From positions 186,001 to 250,000 of the forward strand of contig NC_079888.1 of NCBI RefSeq assembly GCF_029227915.1: DNA of 64,000 nt, in the 5' to 3' direction. The notes beneath the pieces are model-generated. The model saw nothing but the letters and a program-made list of their open reading frames with translations. It did no database searches and was not told where the DNA came from. The DNA is from Hydractinia symbiolongicarpus. Its lineage: Eukaryota > Cnidaria > Hydrozoa > Anthoathecata > Hydractiniidae. The position numbers and the translations under genes were made by a program. Positions 41,014 to 53,300 of this stretch are shown one piece after another (positions within the stretch are counted from its first letter, which is position 1; the number at the start of each line of letters is the position of its first letter).

Positions 41014-44000
41014 CATTTTTTACTGTGGGACCTATCCTATCCGTTAGTTCACGCTGAAGAAATAGAGACATTTTAAAAAACTACATTTCATTGACTTTCT
41101 AACGGTGTCAATCCGTTTGAGTTACAACGGTTGCGTCAAAGATTCGTACCAACATGTATTTAGCGATTTCTTCCGGTATTACTAAGTTGTATCGCTTTTA
41201 AAAGTGAAACGATTGACTGTGGGACTTAATTGAACTGATTCTGGACTGTGACCTTATATATGTGATAAATGAGCCAATTGGTCTCCAAGGAATGACAATC
41301 TTCTTAATTTGACAAGATTGCTGGAACTCAGCGATTACACTGGACCCTGCGGTAGCGCTTCATTTAAAACTTTACATAACTAAGTCATTTTTTACTGTGG
41401 TACCAATCCTAGCCGTTAGTTCGTGCTGAAGAAATAGAGACAGTTTCAAAAACTACATTTCGTTGACTTTCTAACGGTGTCAATCCGTTTGAGTTTCAAC
41501 GGTTGCGTCAAAGATTCGTACCAACATGTATTTAGCGATTTTTTCCGGTATTACTATATTGTATCGGTTTTAAAAGTGAAACGATTGATTGTGGGACTTA
41601 ATTGAACTGATTCTGGACTGTGACCTGCTATATGTGATAAATGAGCCACTTGGTCTCCAAGGAATGACAATCTGCTTAATTTGACAAGATTGCTGGAACT
41701 CAGCGATTACACTGGACCCTGTAGTAGCGCTTCATTTAAAAATTTAGATAAATAAGCCATTTTTTACTGTTGGACCAATCCTATCCGTTAGTTCACGCTG
41801 AAGAAATAGAGACATTTTCAAAAACTACATTTCATTGACTTTCTAACGGTGTCAATCCGTTTGAGTTACAACTGTTGCTTCACATACTCGTACCAACATG
41901 TATTTAGCGATTTTTCCGATCTTACTAAGTTGTATCGGTTTTAAAAGTGAAACAATTGACTGTGGGACTTAATTGAACTGATTCTGGACTGTGACCTTAT
42001 AAATGTGATAAATGAGCCAATTGGACTCCAAGAAATAACATTCTTTTGAACTCGACATGATTGCCGGAACTCAACGATTACACTGGACCCTGTGGTAGCG
42101 CTTCATTTAAAAATTTAGATAAATAAGCCATTTTTTACTGTGGGACCAATCCTATCCGTTAGTTCACGCTGAAGAAATAGAGACATTTTAAAAAACTACA
42201 TTTCATTGACTTTCTAACGGTGTCAATCCGTTTGAGTTACAACGGTTGAGTCAAAGATTCGTACCAACATGTATTTAGCTATTTCTTCCGGAATTACTAA
42301 GTTGTATCGCTTTTAAAAGTGAAACGATTGACTGTGGGACTTAATTGAACTGATTCTGGACTGTGACCTGCTATATGTGATAAATGAGCCACTTGGTCTC
42401 CAAGGAATGACAATCTTCTTAATTTGACAAGATTGCTGGAACTCAGCGATTACACTGGACCCTGTGGTAGCGCTTCATTTAAAAATTTAGATAAATAAGT
42501 CATTTTTTACTGTTGGACCAATCCTATCCGTTAGTTCACGCTGAAGAAATAGAGACATTTTCAAAAACTACATTTCATTGACTTTCTAACGGTGTCAATC
42601 CGTTTGAGTTACAACGGTTGCTTCACATATTCGTACCAACATGTATTTAGCGATTTTTCCGATCTTACTAAGTTGTATCGGTTTTAAAAGTGAAACAATT
42701 GACTGTGGGACTTAATTGAACTGATTCTGGACTGTGACCTTATAAATGTGATAAATGAGCCAATTGGACTCCAAGAAATAACATTCTTTTTAACTCGACA
42801 TGATTGCCGGAACTAAACGATTACACTGGACCCTGTGGTAGCGCTTCATTTAAAAATTTAGATTAATAAGCCATTTTTTACTGTGGGACCAATCCTATCC
42901 GTTAGTTCACGCTGAAGAAGTAGAGACATTTTAAAAAACTACATTTCATTGACTTTCTAACGGTGTCAATCCGTTTGAGTTACAACGGTTGCGTCAAAGA
43001 TTCGTACCAACATGTATTTAGCTATTTCTTCCGGTATTACTAAGTTGTATCGCTTTTAAAAGTGAAACGATTGACTGTGGGACTTAATTGAACTGATTCT
43101 GGACTGTGACCTTATATATGTGATAAATGAGCCAATTGTTCTCCAAGGAATGACAATCTTCTTAATTTGACAAGATTGCTGGAACTCAGCGATTACACTG
43201 GACCCTGCAGTAGCGCTTCATTTAAAACTTTACATAACTAAGTCATTTTTTACTGTGGTACCAATCCTAGCTGTTAGTTCGTGCTGAAGAAATAGAGACA
43301 GTTTCAAAAACTACATTTCATTGACTTTTTAACGGTGTCAATCCGTTTGAGTTACAACGATTGGGTCACGTATTCGTACCAACATGTATTTAGCGATTTG
43401 TTCCGATCTTACGAAGTTGTATCGCTTTTAAAAGTGAAACGATTAACTGTGGGAATTAATTGAACTGTTTCTGGACTTTGATCTTATAAATGCGATAAAT
43501 GAGCCAATTGAACTCCAAAAATAACATTTTTTTTAACTCGACATGATTGCCGGAACTCAGCGATTACACTGGGCGCTGTGGTAGCGCTTTATATAAAAAT
43601 TAAGATAAATAAGTCATTTCTTACTGTGGAACCAATCCTAGCCGTTACTTCGCGCTGAAGAAATAGAGACAGTTTCATAAACTACATTTCATTGACTTTT
43701 TAACGGTGTCAATCCGTTTTAGTTACAACTGTTACGTCACATATTTGTACCAACATGTGTGTATTGATTTTGTTCCGATATTACTAAGTTGTATCGCTTT
43801 TAACGGTGAACCGATTGACTGTGGGACTTAGTTGAACAGATTCTGGACTGTGACCTGATAAAGGTGATAAATGAGCCAATTGGACTCCAAGGAATGACAA
43901 TGTTCTTAATTTGACAAGATTGCAGGAACTCAGCGATTACACTGGGCCCTGCGGTAGCGCTTCATTTAAAACTTTAGATAATTAAGTCATTTCTTACTGT

Positions 44001-45413
44001 GGGACCTATCCTAGCCGTTAGTTCACGCTGAAGAAATAGAGACAGTTTCGAAAACAACCTTTCATTGACTTTCTAACTGTGTCAATCCGTCTGAGTTACA
44101 ACGGTTGCTTCACATATTCGTACCAACATGTATTTAGCGTTTTTTCCGATATTACTAAGTTGTATCGCTTTTAAAAGTGAAACGATTGACTGTGAGACTT
44201 AGTTGAAATGATTCTGGACTGTGACCTGATAAATGTGATAAATGAGCCAATTGGACTCCAAGAAATAACATTCTTCTTAACTTGACAGGATTGCCGGAAC
44301 TCAGTGATTACACTGGGCGCTGTGGAAGCGCTTTATTTAAAAATTAAGATAAATATGTCATTTTTTTCTGTGGGACCAATCCTAGCCGTTAGTTCGCGCT
44401 GAAGAAATAGAGACAGTTTCAAAAACTACATTTCATTGACTTTCTAACGGTGTCAATCCGTTTGAGTTACAACGGTTGCGTCAAAGATTCTTACCAACAT
44501 GTATTTAGCGATTTTTTCCGGTATTACTAAGTTGTATCGATTTTAAAAGTGAAACGATTGACTGTGGGACTTAATTGAACTGATTCTGGACTGTGACCTG
44601 CTATATGTGATAAATGAGCCACTTGGTCTCCAAGGAATGACAATCTTCTTAATTTGACATGATTGCCGGAACTCAGCGATTACATTGGACCCTGTGGTAG
44701 CGCTTCATTTAAAAATTTCGATAAATAAGTCATTTTTTACTGTTTGACCAATCCTATCCGTTAGTTGACGCTGAAGAAATAGAGACATTTTCAAAAACTA
44801 CATTTCATTGACTTTCTAACGGTGTCCATCCGTTTGAGTTACAACGGTTGCTTTACATATTCGTACCAACATGTATTTAGCGATTTTTCCGATCTTACTA
44901 AGTTGTATCGGTTTTAAAAGTGAAACAATTGACTGTGGGACTTAATTGAACTGATTCTGGACTGTGACCTTACAAATGTGATAAATGAGCCAATTGGACT
45001 CCAAGAAATAACATTCTTTTTAACTCGACATGATTGCCGGAACTCAACGATTACACTGGACCCTGTGGTAGCGCTTCATTTAAAAATTTTGATAAATAAG
45101 CCATTTTTTACTGTGGGACCAATCCTATCCGTTAGTTCACGCTGAAGAAATAGAGACAGTTTCAAAAACTACTTTTCATTGACTTTTTAACGGTGTCAAT
45201 CCGTTTGAGTTACAACGATTGCGTCACGTATTCGTACCAACATGTATTTAGCGATTTGTTCCGATCTTACGAAGTTGTATCGCTTTTAAAAGTGAAACGA
45301 TTAACTGTGGGAATTAATTGAACTGTTTCTGGACTTTGACCTTATAAATGCGATAAATGAGCCAATTGAACTCCAAAAATAACATTCTTTTTAACTCGAC
45401 ATTATTGCCGGAA
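41014..45413. repeat. Dimer/trimer mosaic with 'gttggacc' and 'acataactaag' units
   Basis: Unit starts are 41,352, 41,724, 42,095, 42,467, 42,838, 43,210, 43,581, 43,954, 44,325, 44,697 and 45,068. Three classes recur: 'actgttggacc' (40,609, 41,724, 42,467); 'acattttaaaaaac' with 'tcaaagattcg' (40,980, 42,095, 42,838); and 'tttacataactaag' with 'tggtacc' and 'ttcgtgctg' (41,352, 43,210). The trio from 40,609 recurs from 42,467 at a shift of 1,858 bp (five units). Units at 43,581 ('ctttatataaaaatt', 'acttcgcgctg') and 44,325 ('ggaagcgc', 'aaatatgtc') introduce classes that later become part of the 16-mer. Confidence 0.82.
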
Positions 45414-48072
45414 CTCAGTGATTACACTGGGCGCTGTAGAAGCGCTTTATTTAAAAATTAAGATAAATATGTCATTTTTTTCTGTGGGACCAATCCTAGC
45501 CGTTAGTTCGCGCTGAAGAAATAGAGACATTTTAAAAAACTACATTTCATTGAATTTTTAACGGTGTCAATCCGTTTGAGTTACAACGGTTGCGTCAAAG
45601 ATTCGTACCAACATGTATTTAGCTATTTCTTCCGGTATTACTAAGTTGTATCGCTTTTAAAAGTGAAACGATTGACTGTGGGAATTAATTGAACTGTTTC
45701 TGGACTGTGACCTTATAAATGCGATAAATGAGCCAATTGAACTCCAAGAAATAACATTCTTCTTACCTCGACAGGATTGCCGGAACTCAGTGAATACACT
45801 GGGTGCTGTGGAAGCGCTTTATTTAAAAATGAAGATAAATATGTCATTTTTTTCTGTGGGACCAATCCTAGCCGTTAGTTCGCGCTGAAGAAATAGAGAC
45901 AGTTTCCAAAACTACATTTCATTGACTTTCTTACTTCGCGCTGAAGAAGTAGAGACAGTTTCATAAACTACATTTCATTGACTTTTTAACAGTGTCAATC
46001 CGTTTGCGTTACAACGGTTGCGTCACGTATTCGTACCAACATGTATTTAGCGATTTGTTCCGATCTTACTAAGTTGTATCGCTTTTAAAAGTGAAACGAT
46101 TGACTGTGGGAATTAATTGAACTGTTTCTGGACTGTGACCTTATAAATGCGATAAATGAGCCAATTGAACTCCAAGAAATAACATTCTTATTAACTCGAC
46201 ATGATTGCCGGAACTCAGCGATTACACTGGACCCTGTGGTAGCGCTTCATTTAAAAATTTCGATAAATAAGTAATTTTTTACTGTGGGACCAATCCTATC
46301 CGTTAGTTCCCGCTGAAGAAATAGAGACAGTTTCAAAAACTAACTTTCATTGATTTTCTAACGGTGTCAATCCGTTTGAGTTACAACGTTTGCGTCACAT
46401 ATTCGTGCCAACATGTATTTAGTGATTTTGTTCCGATATTACTAAGTTGTATCGCCTTTAACGGTGAACCGATTGACTGTGGGACTTAGTTGAACTGATT
46501 CTGGACTGTGACCTGATAAATGTGATAAATGAGCCAATTGAACTCCAAGAAATAACATTCTTTTTAACTCGACATGATTGCCGGAACTCAGCGATTACAC
46601 TGGGCGCTGTGGGAGCGCTTCATTTTAAAAATAAGATAAATAAGTCAATTTTTACTGTGGGACCAATCCTAGCCGTTAGTTGGCGCTGAAGAAATAGAGA
46701 CAGTTTCAAAAGCTACATTTCATTGACTTTCTAACTGTGTTTATCTGTTTGAGTTACAACGGTTGCGCCAAAGATTCGTACCAACATGTATTTAGCGATT
46801 TCTTCCGGTATTACTAAGTTGTATCGCTTTTAAAAGTGAAACGATTGACTGTGGGACTTAATTGAACTGATTCTGGACTTCGACCTGCTATATGTGATAA
46901 ATGAGCCACTTGGTCTCCAAGGAATGACAATCTTCCTAATTTGACAAGATTGCTGGAACTCAGCGATTACACTGGACCCTGCGGTAGCGCTTTATTTAAA
47001 ACTTTACATAACTAAGTCATTTTTTACTGTGGTACCAATTCTAGCCGTTAGTTCGTGCTGAAGAAATAGAGACAGTTTCAAAAACTACATTTCATTGACT
47101 TTTTAACGGTTTCAATCCGTTTGAGTTACAACGATTGCGTCACGTATTCGTACCAACATGTATTTAGCGATTTATTCCGATCTTACGAAGTTGTATCGCT
47201 TTTAAAAGTGAAACGATTAACTGTGGGAATTAATTGAACTGTTTCTGGACTGTGACCTTATAAATGCGATAAATGAGCCAATTGAACACCAAAAATAACA
47301 TTCTTTTTAACTCGACATGATTGCCGGAACTCAGCGATCACACTGGACCCTGTGGTAGCGCTTCATTTAAAAAATTCGCTAAATAAGTGATTTTTTACTG
47401 TGGGACCAATCCTATCCGTTAGTTCACGCTGAAGAAATAGAGACAGTTTCAAAAACTACCTTTCATTGACTTTGTAAGGGAGTCAATCCGTTTGACTTCC
47501 AACGGTTGCTTCACCTATTCGAACCAACATGTATATAGCGATTTTTTCCGTTATTACTAAGTCGTATCGCTTTTAAAAGTGAAAAGATTGACTGTGGGAC
47601 TTAATTGGACTGATTTTGGACTGTGATCTTATAAATATGATAAATGAGCCAATTGGACTCCAAGGAATGACAATCTTCTTAATTTGACATGATTGCTGGA
47701 ACTCAGCGATTACACTGGACCCTGTGGTAGCGCTTTATTTAAAAATTTCGATAAATAAGTAATTTTTTACTGTGGGACCAATCCTATCCGTTAGTTCCCG
47801 CTGAAGAAATAGAGACAGTTTCAAAAACTAACTTTCATTGATTTTCTAACGGTGTCAATCCGTTTGAGTTACAACGTTTGCGTCACATATTCGTGCCAAG
47901 CTGTATTTAGCGATTTTTCCGATCTTACTAATTTGTATCGCTTTTAAAAGTGAAACAATTGACTGTGGGATTTAATTAAACTGATTCTAGACTGTGACCT
48001 TATAAATGTGATAAATGAGCCAATTGGACTCCAAGAAATAACATTCTTCTTAACTCGACAGGATTGCCGGAA
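45414..48072. repeat. 7-mer HOR (2,659 bp), copy A
   Basis: Unit starts are 45,439, 45,811, 46,239, 46,612, 46,984, 47,355 and 47,727. The part 45,414-47,735 matches 48,073-50,394 at a shift of 2,659 bp. I noted only about three differences in 2,322 bp, near 46,553, 47,459 and 47,636. The period exceeds seven normal units because the unit at 45,811 is 428 bp long. The unit at 47,727 lies outside the match and is a hybrid: it starts like 46,239 ('aagtaatttttt', 'ttcccgctg', 'acgtttgcg') and then switches near 'gccaagctgtat' to a 'gatttttccgatctt' type. Confidence 0.92.
45811..46238. repeat. 428-bp monomer with 56-bp internal duplication (copy A)
   Basis: The segment 45,881-45,936 ('cgcgctgaag' through 'gactttcttactt') is followed directly by a related segment at 45,937-45,992 ('cgcgctgaagaagtag' through 'gactttttaac'). 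The monomer is therefore about 56 bp too long. The second segment carries 'gtttcataaac', which matches the 'acttcgcgctg' class seen at 43,581 and 54,845. The first carries 'gtttccaaaac'. The unit therefore looks like a join between two different monomer types, out of register by 56 bp. Confidence 0.9.
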
Positions 48073-50394
48073 CTCAGTGATTACACTGGGCGCTGTAGAA
48101 GCGCTTTATTTAAAAATTAAGATAAATATGTCATTTTTTTCTGTGGGACCAATCCTAGCCGTTAGTTCGCGCTGAAGAAATAGAGACATTTTAAAAAACT
48201 ACATTTCATTGAATTTTTAACGGTGTCAATCCGTTTGAGTTACAACGGTTGCGTCAAAGATTCGTACCAACATGTATTTAGCTATTTCTTCCGGTATTAC
48301 TAAGTTGTATCGCTTTTAAAAGTGAAACGATTGACTGTGGGAATTAATTGAACTGTTTCTGGACTGTGACCTTATAAATGCGATAAATGAGCCAATTGAA
48401 CTCCAAGAAATAACATTCTTCTTACCTCGACAGGATTGCCGGAACTCAGTGAATACACTGGGTGCTGTGGAAGCGCTTTATTTAAAAATGAAGATAAATA
48501 TGTCATTTTTTTCTGTGGGACCAATCCTAGCCGTTAGTTCGCGCTGAAGAAATAGAGACAGTTTCCAAAACTACATTTCATTGACTTTCTTACTTCGCGC
48601 TGAAGAAGTAGAGACAGTTTCATAAACTACATTTCATTGACTTTTTAACAGTGTCAATCCGTTTGCGTTACAACGGTTGCGTCACGTATTCGTACCAACA
48701 TGTATTTAGCGATTTGTTCCGATCTTACTAAGTTGTATCGCTTTTAAAAGTGAAACGATTGACTGTGGGAATTAATTGAACTGTTTCTGGACTGTGACCT
48801 TATAAATGCGATAAATGAGCCAATTGAACTCCAAGAAATAACATTCTTATTAACTCGACATGATTGCCGGAACTCAGCGATTACACTGGACCCTGTGGTA
48901 GCGCTTCATTTAAAAATTTCGATAAATAAGTAATTTTTTACTGTGGGACCAATCCTATCCGTTAGTTCCCGCTGAAGAAATAGAGACAGTTTCAAAAACT
49001 AACTTTCATTGATTTTCTAACGGTGTCAATCCGTTTGAGTTACAACGTTTGCGTCACATATTCGTGCCAACATGTATTTAGTGATTTTGTTCCGATATTA
49101 CTAAGTTGTATCGCCTTTAACGGTGAACCGATTGACTGTGGGACTTAGTTGAACTGATTCTGGACTGTGACCTGATAAATGTGATAAATGAGCCAATTGA
49201 ACTCCAAGAAATAGCATTCTTTTTAACTCGACATGATTGCCGGAACTCAGCGATTACACTGGGCGCTGTGGGAGCGCTTCATTTTAAAAATAAGATAAAT
49301 AAGTCAATTTTTACTGTGGGACCAATCCTAGCCGTTAGTTGGCGCTGAAGAAATAGAGACAGTTTCAAAAGCTACATTTCATTGACTTTCTAACTGTGTT
49401 TATCTGTTTGAGTTACAACGGTTGCGCCAAAGATTCGTACCAACATGTATTTAGCGATTTCTTCCGGTATTACTAAGTTGTATCGCTTTTAAAAGTGAAA
49501 CGATTGACTGTGGGACTTAATTGAACTGATTCTGGACTTCGACCTGCTATATGTGATAAATGAGCCACTTGGTCTCCAAGGAATGACAATCTTCCTAATT
49601 TGACAAGATTGCTGGAACTCAGCGATTACACTGGACCCTGCGGTAGCGCTTTATTTAAAACTTTACATAACTAAGTCATTTTTTACTGTGGTACCAATTC
49701 TAGCCGTTAGTTCGTGCTGAAGAAATAGAGACAGTTTCAAAAACTACATTTCATTGACTTTTTAACGGTTTCAATCCGTTTGAGTTACAACGATTGCGTC
49801 ACGTATTCGTACCAACATGTATTTAGCGATTTATTCCGATCTTACGAAGTTGTATCGCTTTTAAAAGTGAAACGATTAACTGTGGGAATTAATTGAACTG
49901 TTTCTGGACTGTGACCTTATAAATGCGATAAATGAGCCAATTGAACACCAAAAATAACATTCTTTTTAACTCGACATGATTGCCGGAACTCAGCGATCAC
50001 ACTGGACCCTGTGGTAGCGCTTCATTTAAAAAATTCGCTAAATAAGTGATTTTTTACTGTGGGACCAATCCTATCCGTTAGTTCACGCTGAAGAAATAGA
50101 GACAGTTTCAAAAACTATCTTTCATTGACTTTGTAAGGGAGTCAATCCGTTTGACTTCCAACGGTTGCTTCACCTATTCGAACCAACATGTATATAGCGA
50201 TTTTTTCCGTTATTACTAAGTCGTATCGCTTTTAAAAGTGAAAAGATTGACTGTGGGACTTAATTGGACTGATTTTGGACTGTGATCTTATAAATGTGAT
50301 AAATGAGCCAATTGGACTCCAAGGAATGACAATCTTCTTAATTTGACATGATTGCTGGAACTCAGCGATTACACTGGACCCTGTGGTAGCGCTT
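48073..50394. repeat. 7-mer HOR (2,659 bp), copy B
   Basis: Unit starts are 48,098, 48,470, 48,898, 49,271, 49,643, 50,014 and 50,386. The copy follows copy A unit for unit, including the 428-bp unit at 48,470. It ends at 50,395, where 'gcttcattt' replaces the 'gctttattt' of 47,736. Its last 346 bp (50,049-50,394) are also the first 346 bp of the 16-mer HOR, so the two repeats overlap. Carrying over an unusual 56-bp internal duplication shows that this is a true segmental copy and not parallel evolution. Confidence 0.92.
48470..48897. repeat. 428-bp monomer with 56-bp internal duplication (copy B)
   Basis: This is the same abnormal unit, carried in the second 7-mer copy. The duplicated segments are 48,540-48,595 and 48,596-48,651, exactly 2,659 bp downstream of their counterparts. 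The next monomer resumes normal length at 48,898. Confidence 0.9.
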
Positions 50395-53300
50395 CATTTA
50401 AAAATTTAGATAAATAAGCCAATTTTTACTGTTGGACCAATCCTATCCGTTAGTTCACGCTGAAGAAATAGAGACATTTTCAAAAACTACATTTCATTGA
50501 CTTTCTAACGGTGTCAATCCGTTTGAGTTACAACGGTTGCTTCACATATTCGTACCAACATGTATTTAGCGATTTTTCCGATCTTACTAAGTTGTATCGG
50601 TTTTAAAAGTGAAACAATTGACTGTGGGACTTAATTGAACTGATTCTGGACTGTGACCTTATAAATGTGATAAATGAGCCAATTGGACTCCAAGAAATAA
50701 CATTCTTTTTAACTCGACATGATTGCCGGAACTCAACGATTACACTGGACCCTGTGGTAGCGCTTCATTTAAAAATTTAGATAAATAAGCCATTTTTTAC
50801 TGTGGGACCAATCCTATCCGTTAGTTCACGCTGAAGAAATAGAGACATTTTAAAAAACTACATTTCATTGACTTTCTAACGGTGTCAATCCGTTTGAGTT
50901 ACAACGGTTGCGTCAAAGATTTGTACCAACATGTATTTAACTATTTCTTCCGGTATTACTAAGTTGTATCGCTTTTAAAAGTGAAACGATTGACTGTGGG
51001 ACTTAATTGAACTGATTCTGGACTGTGACCTTATATATGTGATAAATGAGCCAATTGGTCTCCAAGGAATGACAATCTTTTTAATTTGACAAGATTGCTG
51101 GAACTCCGCGATTACACTGGACCCTGCGGTAGCGCTTCATTTAAAACTTTACATAACTAAGTCATTTTTTACTGTGGTACCAATCCTAGCCGTTAGTTCG
51201 TGCTGAAGAAATAGAGACAGTTTCAAAAACTACATTTCATTGACTTTTTAACGGTGTCAATCCGTTTGAGTTACAACGATTGCGTCACGTATTCGTACCA
51301 ACATGTATTTAGCGATTTGTTCCGATCTTACGAAGTTGTATCGATTTTAAAAGTGAAACGATTAACTGTGGGAATTAATTGAACTGTTTCTGGACTTTGA
51401 CCTTATAAATGCGATAAATGAGCCAATTGAACTCCAAAAATAACATTCTTTTTAACTCGACATGATTGCCGGAACTCAGCGATTACACTGGACCCTGTGG
51501 TAGCGCTTCATTTAAAAATTTCGCTAAATAAGTCATTTTTTACTGTGGCACCAATCCTATCCGTTAGTTCACGCTGAAGAAATAGAAACAGTTTCAAAAA
51601 CTACCTTTCATTGACTTTCTAACGGAGTCAATCCGTTTGACTTCCAACGGTTGCTTCACCTATTCGAACCAACATGTATATAGCGATTTTTTTCGTTATT
51701 ACTAAGTCGTATCGCTTTTAAAAGTGAAAAGATTGACTGCGGGACTTAATTGGACTGATTTTGGACTGTGATCTTAAAAATGTGATAAATGAGCCAATTG
51801 GACTCCAAGGAATGACATTATTCTTAATTTGACATGATTGCTGGGACTCAGCGATTACACTGGACCCTGCGGTAGCGCTTCATTTAAAACTTTACATAAC
51901 TAAGTCATTTTTTACTGTGATACCAATCCTATCCGTTAGTTTACGCTGAAGAAATAGAGACAGTTTCAAAAACTACCTTTCATTGACTTTGTAAGGGAGT
52001 CAATCCGTTTGACTTCCAACGGTTGCTTCACCTATTCGAACCAACATGTATATAGCGATTTTTTCCGTTATTACTAAGTCGTATCGCTTTTAAAAGTGAA
52101 AAGATTGACTGTGGGACTTAATTGGACTGATTTTGGACTGTGATCTTATAAATGTGATAAATGAGCCAATTGGTCTCCAAGGAATGACAATCTTTTTAAT
52201 TTGACAAGATTGCTGGAACTCCGCGATTACACTGGACCCTGCGGTAGCGCTTCATTTAAAACTTTACATAACTAAGTCATTTTTTACTGTGGTACCAATC
52301 CTAGCCGTTAGTTCGTGCTGAAGAAATAGAGACAGTTTCAAAAACTACATTTCATTGACTTTTTAACGGTGTCAATCCGTTTGAGTTACAACGATTGCGT
52401 CACGTATTGGTACCAACATGTATTTAGCGATTTGTTCCGATCTTACGAAGTTGTATCGATTTTAAAAGTGAAACGATTAACTGTGGGAATTAATTGAACT
52501 GTTTCTGGACTTTGACCTTATAAATGCGATAAATGAGCCAATTGAACTCCAAAAATAACATTCTTTTTAACTCGACATGATTGCCGGAACTCAGCGATTA
52601 CACTGGACCCTGTGGTAGCGCTTCATTTAAAAATTTCGCTAAATAAGTCATTTTTTACTGTGGCACCAATCCTATCCGTTAGTTCACGCTGAAGAAATAG
52701 AAACAGTTTCAAAAACTACCTTTCATTGACTTTCTAACGGAGTCAATCCGTTTGACTTCCAACGGTTGCTTCACCTATTCGAACCAACATGTATATAGCG
52801 ATTTTTTTCGTTATTACTAAGTCGTATCGCTTTTAAAAGTGAAAAGATTGACTGCGGGACTTAATTGGACTGATTTTGGACTGTGATCTTAAAAATGTGA
52901 TAAATGAGCCAATTGGACTCCAAGGAATGACATTATTCTTAATTTGACATGATTGCTGGGACTCAGCGATTACACTGGACCCTGCGGTAGCGCTTCATTT
53001 AAAACTTTACATAACTAAGTCATTTTTTACTGTGGTACCAATCCTAGCCGTTAGTTCGTGCTGAAGAAATAGAGACAGTTTCAAAAACTACATTTCATTG
53101 ACTTTCTAACGGTGTCAATCCGTTTAAGTTACAACGGTTGCGTCAAAGATTCGTACCAACATGTATTTAGCGATTTTTTCCGGTATTACTATATTGTATC
53201 GGTTTTAAAAGTGAAACGATTGACTGTGGGACTTAATTGAACTGATTCTGGACTGTGACCTGCTATATGTGATAAATGAGCCACTTGGTCTCCAAGGAAT

